From UBA4615 sp046046245 (GTDB lineage: Bacteria > Pseudomonadota > Gammaproteobacteria > Burkholderiales > Burkholderiaceae_E): a stretch of 64,000 nt of DNA. Shown here one piece after another: positions 29,260 to 40,567 of this stretch; the stretch's first letter is position 1; each line of letters starts with the position of its first letter. The notes beneath the pieces were generated by a model. That model saw only the letters and a program-made list of their open reading frames with translations, made no database searches and had not been told where the DNA came from. Both the position numbers and the translations under genes were made by a program. The DNA is taken from contig JBJOKE010000088.1 in the NCBI GenBank assembly GCA_046046245.1, forward strand, positions 15,727-79,726, read 5' to 3'.

Positions 29260-29889
29260 ATGATCGAGGTCCATTCCTGGCCGACACCGAATGGCCACAA
29301 GGTCCACATCATGCTCGAGGAGTGCGGGCTGCCCTACGCCGCGCACGCCGTCGACATCGGTGCGGGCGCGCAGTTCGACCCAGCCTTCCTAGCGATCTCG
29401 CCGAACAACAAGATCCCGGCGATCGTCGATCCCGACGGTCCGGACGGCAAGCCGATCTCGCTCTTCGAGTCCGGTGCGATCCTCGTCTACCTCGCCGGCA
29501 AGACCGGGCGCTTCCTGCCGAAGTCGGACCGCGGCAAGTACGAGGCGCTGCAGTGGCTGATGTTCCAGATGGGCGGCCTCGGCCCGATGCTCGGCCAGGC
29601 GGGACACTTCCGCGTGTTCGCCAAGGAGCAGGTGCCCTACGCGATCGACCGCTACACCGAGGAGGCGAACCGCCTCTACGGCGTACTCGACGCGCGGCTG
29701 GCCACCAACGACTACGTGGCCGGCAAGGAGTACACCATCGCCGACATCGCGATCTGGCCGTGGCTGCGCTCGCCGAAGAACCACGGCGTGGACATCGACC
29801 GCTATCCGAACGTCAAGGCCTGGTTCGAGGCGATCGGCAACCGGCCGGCGGTGCAGCGCGGGATCCAGGTGTTGGCGATGCGGCCCTGA
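29260..29889 (+). CDS. Glutathione S-transferase, YfcG/YghU-like
   Basis: GST-fold protein of the Nu class, whose E. coli members have disulfide-bond reductase activity with glutathione. The 209-residue product starts IEVHSWPTPNGHKVHIMLEE, with the Thr-Pro-Asn-Gly motif of YfcG/YghU, then ISPNNKIPAIVD (cis-Pro), LFESGAILVYLAGKTG (Glu-Ser) and a helical C-domain with YTIADIAIWPW. GGAG precedes the ATG. It may be unconnected to the acyl-CoA genes upstream and is convergent with the DUF1178 gene. Confidence 0.92.
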   Translation: MIEVHSWPTPNGHKVHIMLEECGLPYAAHAVDIGAGAQFDPAFLAISPNNKIPAIVDPDGPDGKPISLFESGAILVYLAGKTGRFLPKSDRGKYEALQWLMFQMGGLGPMLGQAGHFRVFAKEQVPYAIDRYTEEANRLYGVLDARLATNDYVAGKEYTIADIAIWPWLRSPKNHGVDIDRYPNVKAWFEAIGNRPAVQRGIQVLAMRP

Positions 29890-29923
29890 CGACCGGTCGG
29901 GACGCGGGCGTGCCCCGCGTCGT

Positions 29924-30382
29924 TCACTGCAGCGGTTCCTTGGCCGCCGCGGGCAGCGGCAACGAAAACACCTCGATGCCTTCCTCGGCGAGCTCGCGGG
30001 CCTGCTCGGGGCTGGTGGTGCCGCGGATGCCGCGTTCCGGCGCCTCCCGGTAGTGGATCTTCCGGGCCTCGTCCGCGAAGCGCGGGCCGACGTCCTCGGT
30101 GTTCTCGACGATGCTGCGGGCGAGCTTCATGAACATCGCCTGCAGCGCCCTCGGGTCGGGCGGCTGGCCGGCGCCCGAGGGTCCCGTCGCCGGCACCTCC
30201 GGCCTCTCCGACGCGCCAGACAGGTTCAGCCGCGGCGCGCTGGGCATCTTCCGGATCGCCGTGCTCGCGCAGATCGGGCACTCGACGAGACCGCGGGCGA
30301 GCTGGGCGTCGTAGTCCTCGGCCGAACCGAACCAGCCCTCGAAGCGGTGCTCGTGTTCGCAGGCGAGGTTGAAGACTTTCAT
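29924..30382 (-). CDS. DUF1178 family protein
   Basis: Conserved proteobacterial protein of unknown function. The 152-residue product begins MKVFNLACEHEHRFEGWFGS and has the CPICAS pair, giving a zinc-ribbon-like N-terminus, then a Pro/Gly-rich linker and a helical C-terminal half (QAMFMKLARSIVENTEDVG, FADEARKIHY) that is the best conserved part of the family. The ATG at 30380-30382 follows GGAG. It is divergent from mnmH and shares a symmetric promoter region with it. Confidence 0.9.
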   Translation of the reverse strand: MKVFNLACEHEHRFEGWFGSAEDYDAQLARGLVECPICASTAIRKMPSAPRLNLSGASERPEVPATGPSGAGQPPDPRALQAMFMKLARSIVENTEDVGPRFADEARKIHYREAPERGIRGTTSPEQARELAEEGIEVFSLPLPAAAKEPLQ

Positions 30383-30401
30383 CGGGGAGGCTCCGTTGAG
30401 C

Positions 30402-30426
30402 GATTCTACGGCATGCCGATAGAATC
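30402..30426. promoter_or_regulatory. Symmetric divergent promoter of DUF1178 and mnmH
   Basis: A near-perfect palindrome (GATTCTACGGCAT against ATGCCGATAGAATC, one extra base on the right). It carries a TAGAAT -10 on each strand: 30403-30408 for the minus strand and 30420-30425 for the plus strand, 11 bases apart. The predicted leaders are about 14 and 17 bases. Confidence 0.5.
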
Positions 30427-30448
30427 CGCGGTCCAGCGAGGACAGCCC

Positions 30449-31522
30449 ATGAAGGATCCGATCGCGCTGCCGGCTTCGGAGGTGGTGGCGCGGCTGCGCG
30501 AATTCGACACCGTCGTCGACGCACGCAGCCCCTCCGAATACGCGGAGGACCGCCTGCCGGGCGCGATCAGCGCGCCGGTGCTCGACGATGCCCAGCGCGC
30601 GCTCGTCGGCACCTGCAACGCCGAGCGCGGCGCGTTCGAGGCCAAGCGCCTGGGCGCGGCGATCGTATCGCGCAACATCGGCGACCTGATCGACCGCCTG
30701 TTCTCCGATCGCGACCGCCACTGGAAGCCGCTCGTCTACTGCTGGCGCGGCGGCAACCGCTCCGGCTCGCTTGCGACCGTGCTCGCGCGGGTCGGCTGGC
30801 GCACCCACGTGATCGAGGGTGGCTACAAGGCCTTCCGCCGGGTGGTGATCGACGAGCTCGCGCGCCTGCCGGACACGCTCCGCTTCGTCGTCGTCGCCGG
30901 CCGCACCGGCAGCGCGAAGAGCCGGCTCCTCGAGCGGCTCGCCGCCCGCGGCGAACAGGTGCTCGACCTCGAGGCGATCGCCCGGCACCGCGGCTCGGTG
31001 CTCGGTGGCCTGCCGGACGCGCCGCAGCCCTCGCAGAAGGCCTTCGAGACGCAGGTGTGGGAGCGGCTGCGCGACGCCGATCCCCGGCGGCCTGTGTTCG
31101 TCGAGTCGGAGAGCCGCAAGGTCGGCCAGGTGCAGGTGCCGGAGGCGCTGATCCACGCCATCCGCGCATCCCGCGTCGCGGTCGTCGAGGCCGACGTGCC
31201 GCTGCGCAGCCGGTTCCTGCTCGACGAGTACGAGCACTTCCGCGCCGACGTGCCCGGTCTCGAGGCCTTGCTCGACAAGCTCGTGCCGCTGCACGGCGGC
31301 GAGCGGATCGGCGAGTGGAAGGCGCTGGTGGCGCAGGACCGCTGGCTCGAGCTGGTCGAGCGGCTGCTCGTCGAGCACTACGACCCGAGCTACGATCGCT
31401 CGATGAAGCGCAACTTCGGCCGCCTCGAGCAGGCGCCGGTGCTGAGGCTCGACGGCACCGACCAGGCCGCGCTGGAGCGGGCCGCGACGGCCCTCGTGGC
31501 GATCGCCAACGCGCGCGACTGA
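30449..31522 (+). CDS. mnmH: tRNA 2-selenouridine synthase
   Basis: SelU/MnmH replaces sulfur by selenium in the wobble 2-thiouridine of tRNAs, via a geranylated intermediate. The 357-residue product has an N-terminal rhodanese domain with the active-site Cys in YCWRGGNRSGS, and a P-loop domain GRTGSAKSRLLE, followed by ESESRKVGQVQVP, a strong family signature. The ATG at 30449 follows a purine-rich GCGAGGAC; an earlier ATG at 30413 would lie upstream of the predicted transcript start. selD is not in the window; this gene implies it exists elsewhere. Confidence 0.95.
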   Translation: MKDPIALPASEVVARLREFDTVVDARSPSEYAEDRLPGAISAPVLDDAQRALVGTCNAERGAFEAKRLGAAIVSRNIGDLIDRLFSDRDRHWKPLVYCWRGGNRSGSLATVLARVGWRTHVIEGGYKAFRRVVIDELARLPDTLRFVVVAGRTGSAKSRLLERLAARGEQVLDLEAIARHRGSVLGGLPDAPQPSQKAFETQVWERLRDADPRRPVFVESESRKVGQVQVPEALIHAIRASRVAVVEADVPLRSRFLLDEYEHFRADVPGLEALLDKLVPLHGGERIGEWKALVAQDRWLELVERLLVEHYDPSYDRSMKRNFGRLEQAPVLRLDGTDQAALERAATALVAIANARD

Positions 31523-31544
31523 CCCGGCGCGCGGCGCCGCCGCG

Positions 31545-33449
31545 TCAGGGCTGCTGCGTCCTCGCGCCGATCCGCTCGGGATGGCGGACGATCTTCGTGC
31601 GGGCCTTCAGCGCATCGAGATAGCTGACCAGGTCCTGCTGGGCAGCCACCCGCTCGATCTGCGCGTCGTACGCGGCCACCTTCTGCGCGAGCTCCTCGGC
31701 GGACGGCGGCACGACCTTCAGCAGCTGCACGATCACGTAGCCGGCATTGCCGAGGTCGACGCCCGCGTAGGCGGGAGCGGGCTCGGCGGGCGCCAGCCGG
31801 TAGACGGCATCGAGCGCCTGCGGCGCCAGCCCTGCGGGCGCGGCGCGGGAGACTGTCTTCATCGGCGAGAAGCCTGCGGCGTCACCCTTGCCGCCCTTCA
31901 GCTCGGCGAGCCGGGCCTCGCCCGCGGCCTTCGCGAGCTTCGCGGACTCCTCGGCGACGATGCGCTTGCGCACCTCGTCCTTCACCTCGGCGAACGGCTT
32001 GCGCTGCGGCGCGCGGTACTCGACGATCCGTGCCGAGGCGATCCGGCCGGGCGCGATCTCCACCGCCTCGGTGTTGCGCTTGTTGCGCAGCACATCGTCG
32101 CCGAACAGGGCCGACACCAGTCGCGCGTTGCCAAGCGGGCTGTCCTTGGCCGCGTCGGGCGCGGGCCCGCGGCCGAGCAGCTCGCCGGTGCGGACCTCGA
32201 GCTTCCACTTGTCCGCAGCCGGCTTCAGCGAGTCCGACTGCTCGTAGACCGTGTCGGTGAACTGCTGCGCGGCCTCGGCGTACTTCGCCCCGGCCTGCTG
32301 GCCTCGGACCTCGCGCTCGAGTTCGGCGCGGACCGCATCGAAGGGCTTGGTCGTTGCCGCCTTGATCGCCGCGAGCTTGATCAGGTGAAGCCCGAACTCG
32401 GATTCCACCGGGCCGCGGATCTCGCCCTCGTTCATCTCGAAGGCGGCATCGGCGAACGGCTTCACCATCATGCCGCGCTCGAAGAAGCCGAGATCGCCGC
32501 CCTGCGCGGCGGAGCCCGGATCGTCCGAGGAGGCCTTCGCGATCGCCTCGAACCTCGACGGATCGGCCTTGACCTCGGCCAGCAGCTTCTCGGCCTTCGC
32601 CTTCGCGTCGGGACCGGCCTTGACCAGGATGTGGCTCGCGCGACGCTCCTCGGCCGTGCCGTAACGGGCCTTGTTCTGCTCGTAGTAGGTCTTCAGGTCG
32701 TCGGGCGAGACGGCGATCTGCGCGGCCAGCGCGTCGCGCGACAGCACGACGTACTCCACCTTCGCGCTCTCGGCCGTCTCGAAGAGCTTGCCGTTCGCGT
32801 CGTAGTAGGCGGTCAGCTGCTCGTCGGTGGGCTGCACCCTCGATGCGAAGTCCAATGCGGGGAAGCGCAGCTCCTTCAGCTCGCGCTTCTCCTCCTGCAG
32901 TGCCACCAACCGCTCGCGGACCGCCTTCGGCGCGAACGCCGAGGCCTGGACGGCGTCGGGGAGCGTCTGCACCTGCAGGTCCGCGCGGACCATGGCCTCG
33001 AAGCCCGCCGGCGTCTGCCCCCGCGCCGAGACCAGCGCCTCGTAGCGCGCCTTGTCGAAGCTGCCGTCGGGCTTCTTCAGCCCCTCGATGCCGAGGATGG
33101 TCTGCTGCACCCGCTGGTCGGTCACCACCACGCGGCTCGCCGCGGCGCGGCCCGCGATCGTCTTCTGGGCGATCAGGTTCTCGAGGATCCGCGCGCGGGC
33201 CTCGGGCGTGTCGAACAGCTTGGCGTCGATCGAATCCCCGAGCATCTGCCGCATCTGCTCGAGCTGCTGGCGCTGCGCGGCATCGAACTCGGCCTGGGCG
33301 ATCGTGATGTCGCCGACCTTCGCGATGCCGCGGTCGCCGGACAGCATGCCGTCGTAGCCGGAGATCCCGAAGAACACGAAGGCCGGAAGGATCAGGATCA
33401 GCAGCACGAACTGCAGCAGTCGCTGGTGCTTGCGTACGGAATCGAACAT
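31545..33449 (-). CDS. ppiD: Periplasmic peptidyl-prolyl isomerase PpiD
   Basis: Inner-membrane-anchored chaperone with a parvulin domain that receives proteins leaving the Sec translocon. The 634-residue product has a short cytosolic start (MFDSVRKHQR), one membrane helix at about residues 12-30, a SurA-like N-terminal chaperone region (to about 260), a parvulin domain at about 268-358 (RRASHILVKA to FGLHLIKL, including GGDLGFFERGMMVKPF) and a C-terminal chaperone part. Family length is about 620-640. It is downstream of the tRNA-Val/tRNA-Asp genes on the same strand but separated by a terminator. hupB, which often precedes ppiD, is missing. Confidence 0.95.
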   Translation of the reverse strand: MFDSVRKHQRLLQFVLLILILPAFVFFGISGYDGMLSGDRGIAKVGDITIAQAEFDAAQRQQLEQMRQMLGDSIDAKLFDTPEARARILENLIAQKTIAGRAAASRVVVTDQRVQQTILGIEGLKKPDGSFDKARYEALVSARGQTPAGFEAMVRADLQVQTLPDAVQASAFAPKAVRERLVALQEEKRELKELRFPALDFASRVQPTDEQLTAYYDANGKLFETAESAKVEYVVLSRDALAAQIAVSPDDLKTYYEQNKARYGTAEERRASHILVKAGPDAKAKAEKLLAEVKADPSRFEAIAKASSDDPGSAAQGGDLGFFERGMMVKPFADAAFEMNEGEIRGPVESEFGLHLIKLAAIKAATTKPFDAVRAELEREVRGQQAGAKYAEAAQQFTDTVYEQSDSLKPAADKWKLEVRTGELLGRGPAPDAAKDSPLGNARLVSALFGDDVLRNKRNTEAVEIAPGRIASARIVEYRAPQRKPFAEVKDEVRKRIVAEESAKLAKAAGEARLAELKGGKGDAAGFSPMKTVSRAAPAGLAPQALDAVYRLAPAEPAPAYAGVDLGNAGYVIVQLLKVVPPSAEELAQKVAAYDAQIERVAAQQDLVSYLDALKARTKIVRHPERIGARTQQP

Positions 33450-33672
33450 GGCGTGCTCGGTGGGTGGCCTGCGGTCGGTGGCCGCGGGCGTCGTGGGTTC
33501 GTAAGGGTGGCGCCCCGGGGTGCCCGCGGTCGGGCGATATCGGCAGGACTCCCCCGCCGCAGGGCGCATCGCCTTCCGGATCAAGGCCTTGGGAGCCGGT
33601 CCTGCCGCGGTGCACGAGCCTTCGGACGGGCCGCAGTGTACCGGAGAACGGCCGGTGTCGCGAAGGCGACCC
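33450..33672. other. Spacer upstream of ppiD
   Basis: About 220 bases with no gene and no convincing -35/-10 pair. The ppiD promoter probably lies here because the tRNA terminator at 33673-33703 separates ppiD from the genes upstream. Confidence 0.4.
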
Positions 33673-33703
33673 GGAAAAGGAACAGGGGCCCGAAGGCCCC
33701 TGT
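33673..33703 (-). terminator. Intrinsic terminator of the tRNA-Val/tRNA-Asp unit
   Basis: On the minus strand a perfect 9-bp stem (ACAGGGGCC and GGCCCCTGT) closes a UUCG tetraloop and is followed by TTCCTTTTCC. It starts 16 bases after the tRNA-Asp end. Confidence 0.85.
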
Positions 33704-33718
33704 CGCTCGTCACAATTC

Positions 33719-33795
33719 TGGCGGAGTGGACGGGACTCGAACCCGCGACCCCCGGCGTGACAGGCCGGTATTCTAACCGACTGAACTACCACTCC
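33719..33795 (-). tRNA. tRNA-Asp (anticodon GTC)
   Basis: 77 bases including an encoded CCA. The acceptor arm is GGAGTGG paired with CCACTCC, D-loop AGTCGGTTAGAAT, anticodon GTC at 33759-33761 in loop CTGTCAC, and T-arm GGTTCGAGTC. The sequence closely resembles E. coli tRNA-Asp. It is co-transcribed with tRNA-Val from the promoter at 33930-33959. Confidence 0.98.
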
Positions 33796-33819
33796 TTGGT
33801 ACTGCGCTTGGTACTGCGC
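33796..33819. repeat. Two tandem 12-bp units between tRNA genes
   Basis: TTGGTACTGCGC is repeated twice without change directly after the tRNA-Asp 5' end, filling most of the 32-base spacer to tRNA-Val. It looks like a small spacer duplication in the tRNA precursor. Confidence 0.9.
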
Positions 33820-33827
33820 TCGTCGAC

Positions 33828-33903
33828 TGGTGGGTGCTGAGAGGCTCGAACTCCCGACCTACGCCTTGTAAGGGCGCCGCTCTACCAGCTGAGCTAAGCA
33901 CCC
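33828..33903 (-). tRNA. tRNA-Val (anticodon TAC)
   Basis: 76 bases including CCA. Acceptor GGGTGCT pairs with AGCACCC; D-arm GCTCAGCTGGTAGAGC; anticodon TAC at 33868-33870; T-arm GAGTTCGAGCCTC. First of the two-tRNA unit. Confidence 0.98.
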
Positions 33904-33929
33904 CGCTGCAGCGCTCGACGAAGACCAAG

Positions 33930-33959
33930 ATCTTACCACTGCTTCAGTGCCCGATGCAA
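33930..33959 (-). promoter_or_regulatory. Promoter of the tRNA-Val/tRNA-Asp unit
   Basis: On the minus strand TTGCAT (33954-33959), an 18-base spacer and TAAGAT (33930-33935). It predicts a start about 20 bases before tRNA-Val. Confidence 0.65.
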
Positions 33960-33971
33960 ATCGCGGCGCTC

Positions 33972-34007
33972 GCGATCCCACAGGCGATCCCACAGGCGAT
34001 CCCACAG
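33972..34007. repeat. Three tandem 12-bp units upstream of tRNA-Val
   Basis: GCGATCCCACAG occurs three times in exact tandem, followed by a partial fourth (GCGA). It lies just upstream of the -35 element of the tRNA promoter, in the lon-tRNA spacer, which holds no gene. Confidence 0.95.
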
Positions 34008-34082
34008 GCGAGCCGCAGCAACCGCACGACCGCCGCGACGGCTCGCGCCGCCCCCGTGCGGGCAGCCGGGCCATCCAAGGCA

Positions 34083-34114
34083 ACGGGCCGCCGGCGTCTG
34101 CGCCGGCGGCCCGT
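34083..34114 (-). terminator. Hairpin terminator after lon
   Basis: A perfect 14-bp GC stem (ACGGGCCGCCGGCG and its complement) with a 4-base loop, 37 bases after the lon stop. On the minus strand it is followed by TTGCCTTGG, a weak T-rich tail. Confidence 0.75.
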
Positions 34115-34151
34115 CGGGACCCGGGTGCTCCGCCCACTCGGGCGAAGGGAC

Positions 34152-36575
<2,424 letters not shown>

Positions 36576-36607
36576 TCAGAGTTCCTCTGGGAGGCTTCGT
36601 GGTCGGC

Positions 36608-36635
36608 ATCTTGGGCCGACCCGGTTCGTTTCAAG
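36608..36635 (-). promoter_or_regulatory. Candidate sigma-32 (heat shock) promoter of lon
   Basis: On the minus strand CTTGAAA (36629-36635) matches the RpoH -35 consensus fully. A 12-base spacer leads to GCCCAAGAT (36608-36616), a partial match to CCCCATnT. The lon ATG is about 30 bases further on. Confidence 0.45.
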
Positions 36636-36914
36636 CATACGCCCAATCAAAGGGGGCGCGCTCGCCGTCCACGGGACCGCAGTGGCCGATCGGCCGGCGG
36701 CGGGATCCCCGACGATCCTGCAATGGAAGGACGGTCGACGATATCGGGAAAAGCCCGCAAGCGCGGCGGCGGCACGGTCGGCGGGCGGGGATCGACGGAC
36801 TGCGAGGTGCGTCCGGCGCGGCGGCACGGCGCAGAGGCGGCCGGGCCGGACGCATCCTGCCGGCCACCCGCGGATGCGGTTCCCGGAATCCGGCGCGCTG
36901 CGCCACGGTGCCCT
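36636..36914. other. clpX-lon spacer, no gene seen
   Basis: The bulk of the roughly 400-base spacer between clpX and lon. It has several GC-rich inverted repeats but no frame with family similarity and no other clear promoter. Confidence 0.5.
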
Positions 36915-36947
36915 CCGGAAAGCAAGACCGGCCCCTCGGGGCCGGTC
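36915..36947 (-). terminator. Intrinsic terminator after clpX
   Basis: A 9-10 bp perfect stem, GACCGGCCCC and GGGGCCGGTC, followed on the minus strand by TTGCTTTCC. It separates clpPX from lon. Confidence 0.75.
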
Positions 36948-36974
36948 GGGCGGTCCGTCGAGGCGGGGCGCCGG

Positions 36975-38237
<1,263 letters not shown>

Positions 38238-38292
38238 GCTCACTCCGACGGGAGACCGATCGGGCCGCGGCGCGCGGCCCGCGAGACGGGCG

Positions 38293-38964
38293 TCACGCCG
38301 CCGGTGTGGCCTCGGTACGGCTCACCAGCGTCCGGTCGATCAGTCCGTAGCTTACCGCATCTTCCGCGGACATGAAGTTGTCCCGGTCGGTGTCCTTCTC
38401 GATGCGCTCGATGGGCTGACCGGTGGCCTCCGACAGCAGCCGGTTCAGCCGCTCGCGCAGGTACAGGATCTCCCTCGCCTGGATCTCGATGTCCGAGGCC
38501 TGCCCCTGCGCGCCGCCCGAGGGCTGGTGGATCATGATCCGCGAGTTCGGCAGCGCGTAGCGCTTGCCCTTCGCGCCGGCCGCCAGCAGGAACGCGCCCA
38601 TGCTCGCCGCGATGCCCATGCACAGCGTGGACACGTCCGGCTTGATGAACTTCATCGTGTCGAACATCGCCAGGCCCGCCGACACCGAACCGCCCGGCGA
38701 ATTGATGTACAGGCTGATGTCCTTGTCCGGGTTCTCGGACTCGAGGAACAGCAGCTGCGCCACGACCAGGTTCGAGATCTGGTCCATCACCGGACCGACG
38801 AGGAAGATGACCCGCTCGCGAAGCAGGCGCGAGTAGATGTCGTAGGCGCGCTCGCCGCGGCCGCTCTGCTCGATCACGATCGGCACCATGCCCAGACCCT
38901 GCGGCTCCTGCCGTTGAGCCAGATGGGCATTCACCAGGTCCTCGATGAGGCTGTTTCGGGTCAT
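38293..38964 (-). CDS. clpP: ATP-dependent Clp protease proteolytic subunit
   Basis: Tetradecameric serine protease core partnered by ClpX. The 223-residue product has the triad Ser121 (GIAASMGAF), His146 (IMIHQPSGG) and Asp195 (DTDRDNFMSAEDA), with the spacing seen in E. coli ClpP, and a short N-terminal propeptide region. The ATG at 38962-38964 has GAGGA upstream. The tig-clpP-clpX order is the standard proteobacterial operon. Confidence 0.98.
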   Translation of the reverse strand: MTRNSLIEDLVNAHLAQRQEPQGLGMVPIVIEQSGRGERAYDIYSRLLRERVIFLVGPVMDQISNLVVAQLLFLESENPDKDISLYINSPGGSVSAGLAMFDTMKFIKPDVSTLCMGIAASMGAFLLAAGAKGKRYALPNSRIMIHQPSGGAQGQASDIEIQAREILYLRERLNRLLSEATGQPIERIEKDTDRDNFMSAEDAVSYGLIDRTLVSRTEATPAA

Positions 38965-39010
38965 CGTCGTCCTCGCGGAAGGGAGATCGTCCAGGTATCG
39001 GGAAGCGGGC

Positions 39011-40312
39011 TCAGGCCGCGGCCATCAGCTCGTCGAACGGCACCGCCTTGTCGGCGACCTGGGCCTTCGCCAGCACCCAGTCGACGACATTCTGCTCGAC
39101 CACCAGCGCCTCGACCTCGGCCAGGCGTTCGCGGTCGCTGAAGTACCAGCGGATCACCTCGCCGGGGTTCTCGTAGGACTGCGCGAACTCCTCGATCTGC
39201 TTGCGCAGCTGGTCGGGCTTGGCCTGCAGGCCTTGCGACTTGACGATCTCGCCCACGATCAGGCCGAGCCGCACCCGCTTGCCGGCGGACTCCGCGAAGG
39301 CCTCGGCCGGGATCGGCATGTCCTTGATGTCCATGCCGCGCTGCTTGAAGTCTGCTCGCGCGCGCTCGGCGAGCTGCTCGGACTCGGCCTGCACGAGCGC
39401 CTTCGGCAGCTCGATCTCGGCGAGTCCCGGCAGCGCCTCCATCACCGCGGTCTTGATGCGGCCGCGCAGCCGCTGGGCGACCTCGCGCTCGAGGTTTCGG
39501 CGCACGTCGGCACGCAGCGTCTCGACGCTGCCGTCGGCCACGCCGAGCTGCTTGGCGAATTCGGCATCGAGCTCGGGCACCGACGGCGCCTCGACCTTCT
39601 TCACGGTCACCTCGAACTGGGCGGTCTTGCCGGCCAGCTCCTTGGCGCTGTAGTCCTCCGGGAAGGCGACCGGGAAGGTCTTCACGTCGCCGGCCGACGC
39701 GCCGCGCACGCCGGTCTCGAAGTCGGCGAGCATCCGGCCCTCGCCGAGCGTGAACGGGAAGTCGGTGGCGGTGCCGCCCTGGAACGCGACGCCGTCGAGC
39801 GTGCCGACGAAGTCGATCGTCACGCGGTCGCCGTCGGCCGCGGCGCGCGGCGCGTCGGCATAGGTGGTGCGCTGCTTGCGCAGGATGTCCACGGTCTTCT
39901 CGACCTCGACGTCGCCGACCTCGCAGCGGGCTCGCTCGACGGCGAGCGTGGCCGGGTCGGCGAGCGATACCTCGGGATAGACCTCGAAGGTCGCGGTGAA
40001 GCCCGCCACGCCTTCGGCGGCCTCCTGGCGCGGCTCGATCCGCGGCTGGCCGGCGATCCGCAGGCCGTGCTCGGTGACGGCCTCGGAGAAGGCCTTCGAG
40101 ACCGCGTCGCCCAGCACCTCGGCCTGCACCTGCGCGCCGTAGGACTGCTGGATCATCTTCATCGGCACCTTGCCCGGACGGAAGCCGGGCATGCGCAAGG
40201 TGCGCGCCATCTCGCGCAGCTTGCGCTCGACCTGCGTGCCGATGTCGGCCATCGGGACCGACAGGCTCAGGCGACGCTCGAGCGCGCCGGTCGATTCAAG
40301 TTGAGTGGCCAT
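39011..40312 (-). CDS. tig: Trigger factor
   Basis: Ribosome-bound chaperone and peptidyl-prolyl isomerase that meets nascent chains. The 433-residue product has the ribosome-binding N-domain with the signature GFRPGKVP (residues about 44-51), an FKBP-like domain around 150-245 (DRVTIDFVGTLDGVAFQGG) and the helical C-terminal chaperone arms. The start MATQLESTGALERRLSLSVP is typical. tRNA-Leu lies 86 bases upstream with no visible terminator between, so read-through into tig is possible. Confidence 0.97.
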   Translation of the reverse strand: MATQLESTGALERRLSLSVPMADIGTQVERKLREMARTLRMPGFRPGKVPMKMIQQSYGAQVQAEVLGDAVSKAFSEAVTEHGLRIAGQPRIEPRQEAAEGVAGFTATFEVYPEVSLADPATLAVERARCEVGDVEVEKTVDILRKQRTTYADAPRAAADGDRVTIDFVGTLDGVAFQGGTATDFPFTLGEGRMLADFETGVRGASAGDVKTFPVAFPEDYSAKELAGKTAQFEVTVKKVEAPSVPELDAEFAKQLGVADGSVETLRADVRRNLEREVAQRLRGRIKTAVMEALPGLAEIELPKALVQAESEQLAERARADFKQRGMDIKDMPIPAEAFAESAGKRVRLGLIVGEIVKSQGLQAKPDQLRKQIEEFAQSYENPGEVIRWYFSDRERLAEVEALVVEQNVVDWVLAKAQVADKAVPFDELMAAA

Positions 40313-40398
40313 GTTCTTGTGTCGTCCAGTGTCTGTGTTCGGATCCGGGAACGGGATGGAGGCGGCGGCGGGACGCGGGCCCGACGGCGGGAGGTCCC

Positions 40399-40483
40399 TG
40401 GTGCGGCCGGGGAGACTCGAACTCCCACACCCTTCGGCGCCAGGACCTAAACCTGGTGCGTCTACCGATTCCGCCACGGCCGC
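40399..40483 (-). tRNA. tRNA-Leu (anticodon TAG)
   Basis: 85 bases including CCA. Acceptor GCGGCCG pairs with CGGCCGC; anticodon TAG at 40447-40449 in loop TTTAGGT, flanked by the CCAGG/CCTGG stem; long class II variable arm; T-arm GAGTTCGAGTCTC. It reads CUN leucine codons. Confidence 0.97.
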
Positions 40484-40522
40484 GAGGGGCGCTCCCCGGG
40501 GCCGCGCGCGCCCCGGGGCGGT

Positions 40523-40528
40523 ATTGTA
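40523..40528 (-). promoter_or_regulatory. Candidate -10 box of tRNA-Leu
   Basis: TACAAT on the minus strand, 39 bases before the tRNA. The stretch after it is very GC-rich and can fold. No good -35 is seen. Confidence 0.4.
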
Positions 40529-40567
40529 GACGAACGCCCGACCCGCCCTTGCGCGTAGGGACGCGGG

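Noticed and set aside
33719..33903. Integration site for a mobile element at the tRNA genes
   Set aside because: No duplicated tRNA 3' end, integrase or foreign cargo is seen nearby.
33796..34007. CRISPR-like array from the 12-bp repeats near the tRNAs
   Set aside because: Units are too short, in direct contact with no spacers, and there are no cas genes.
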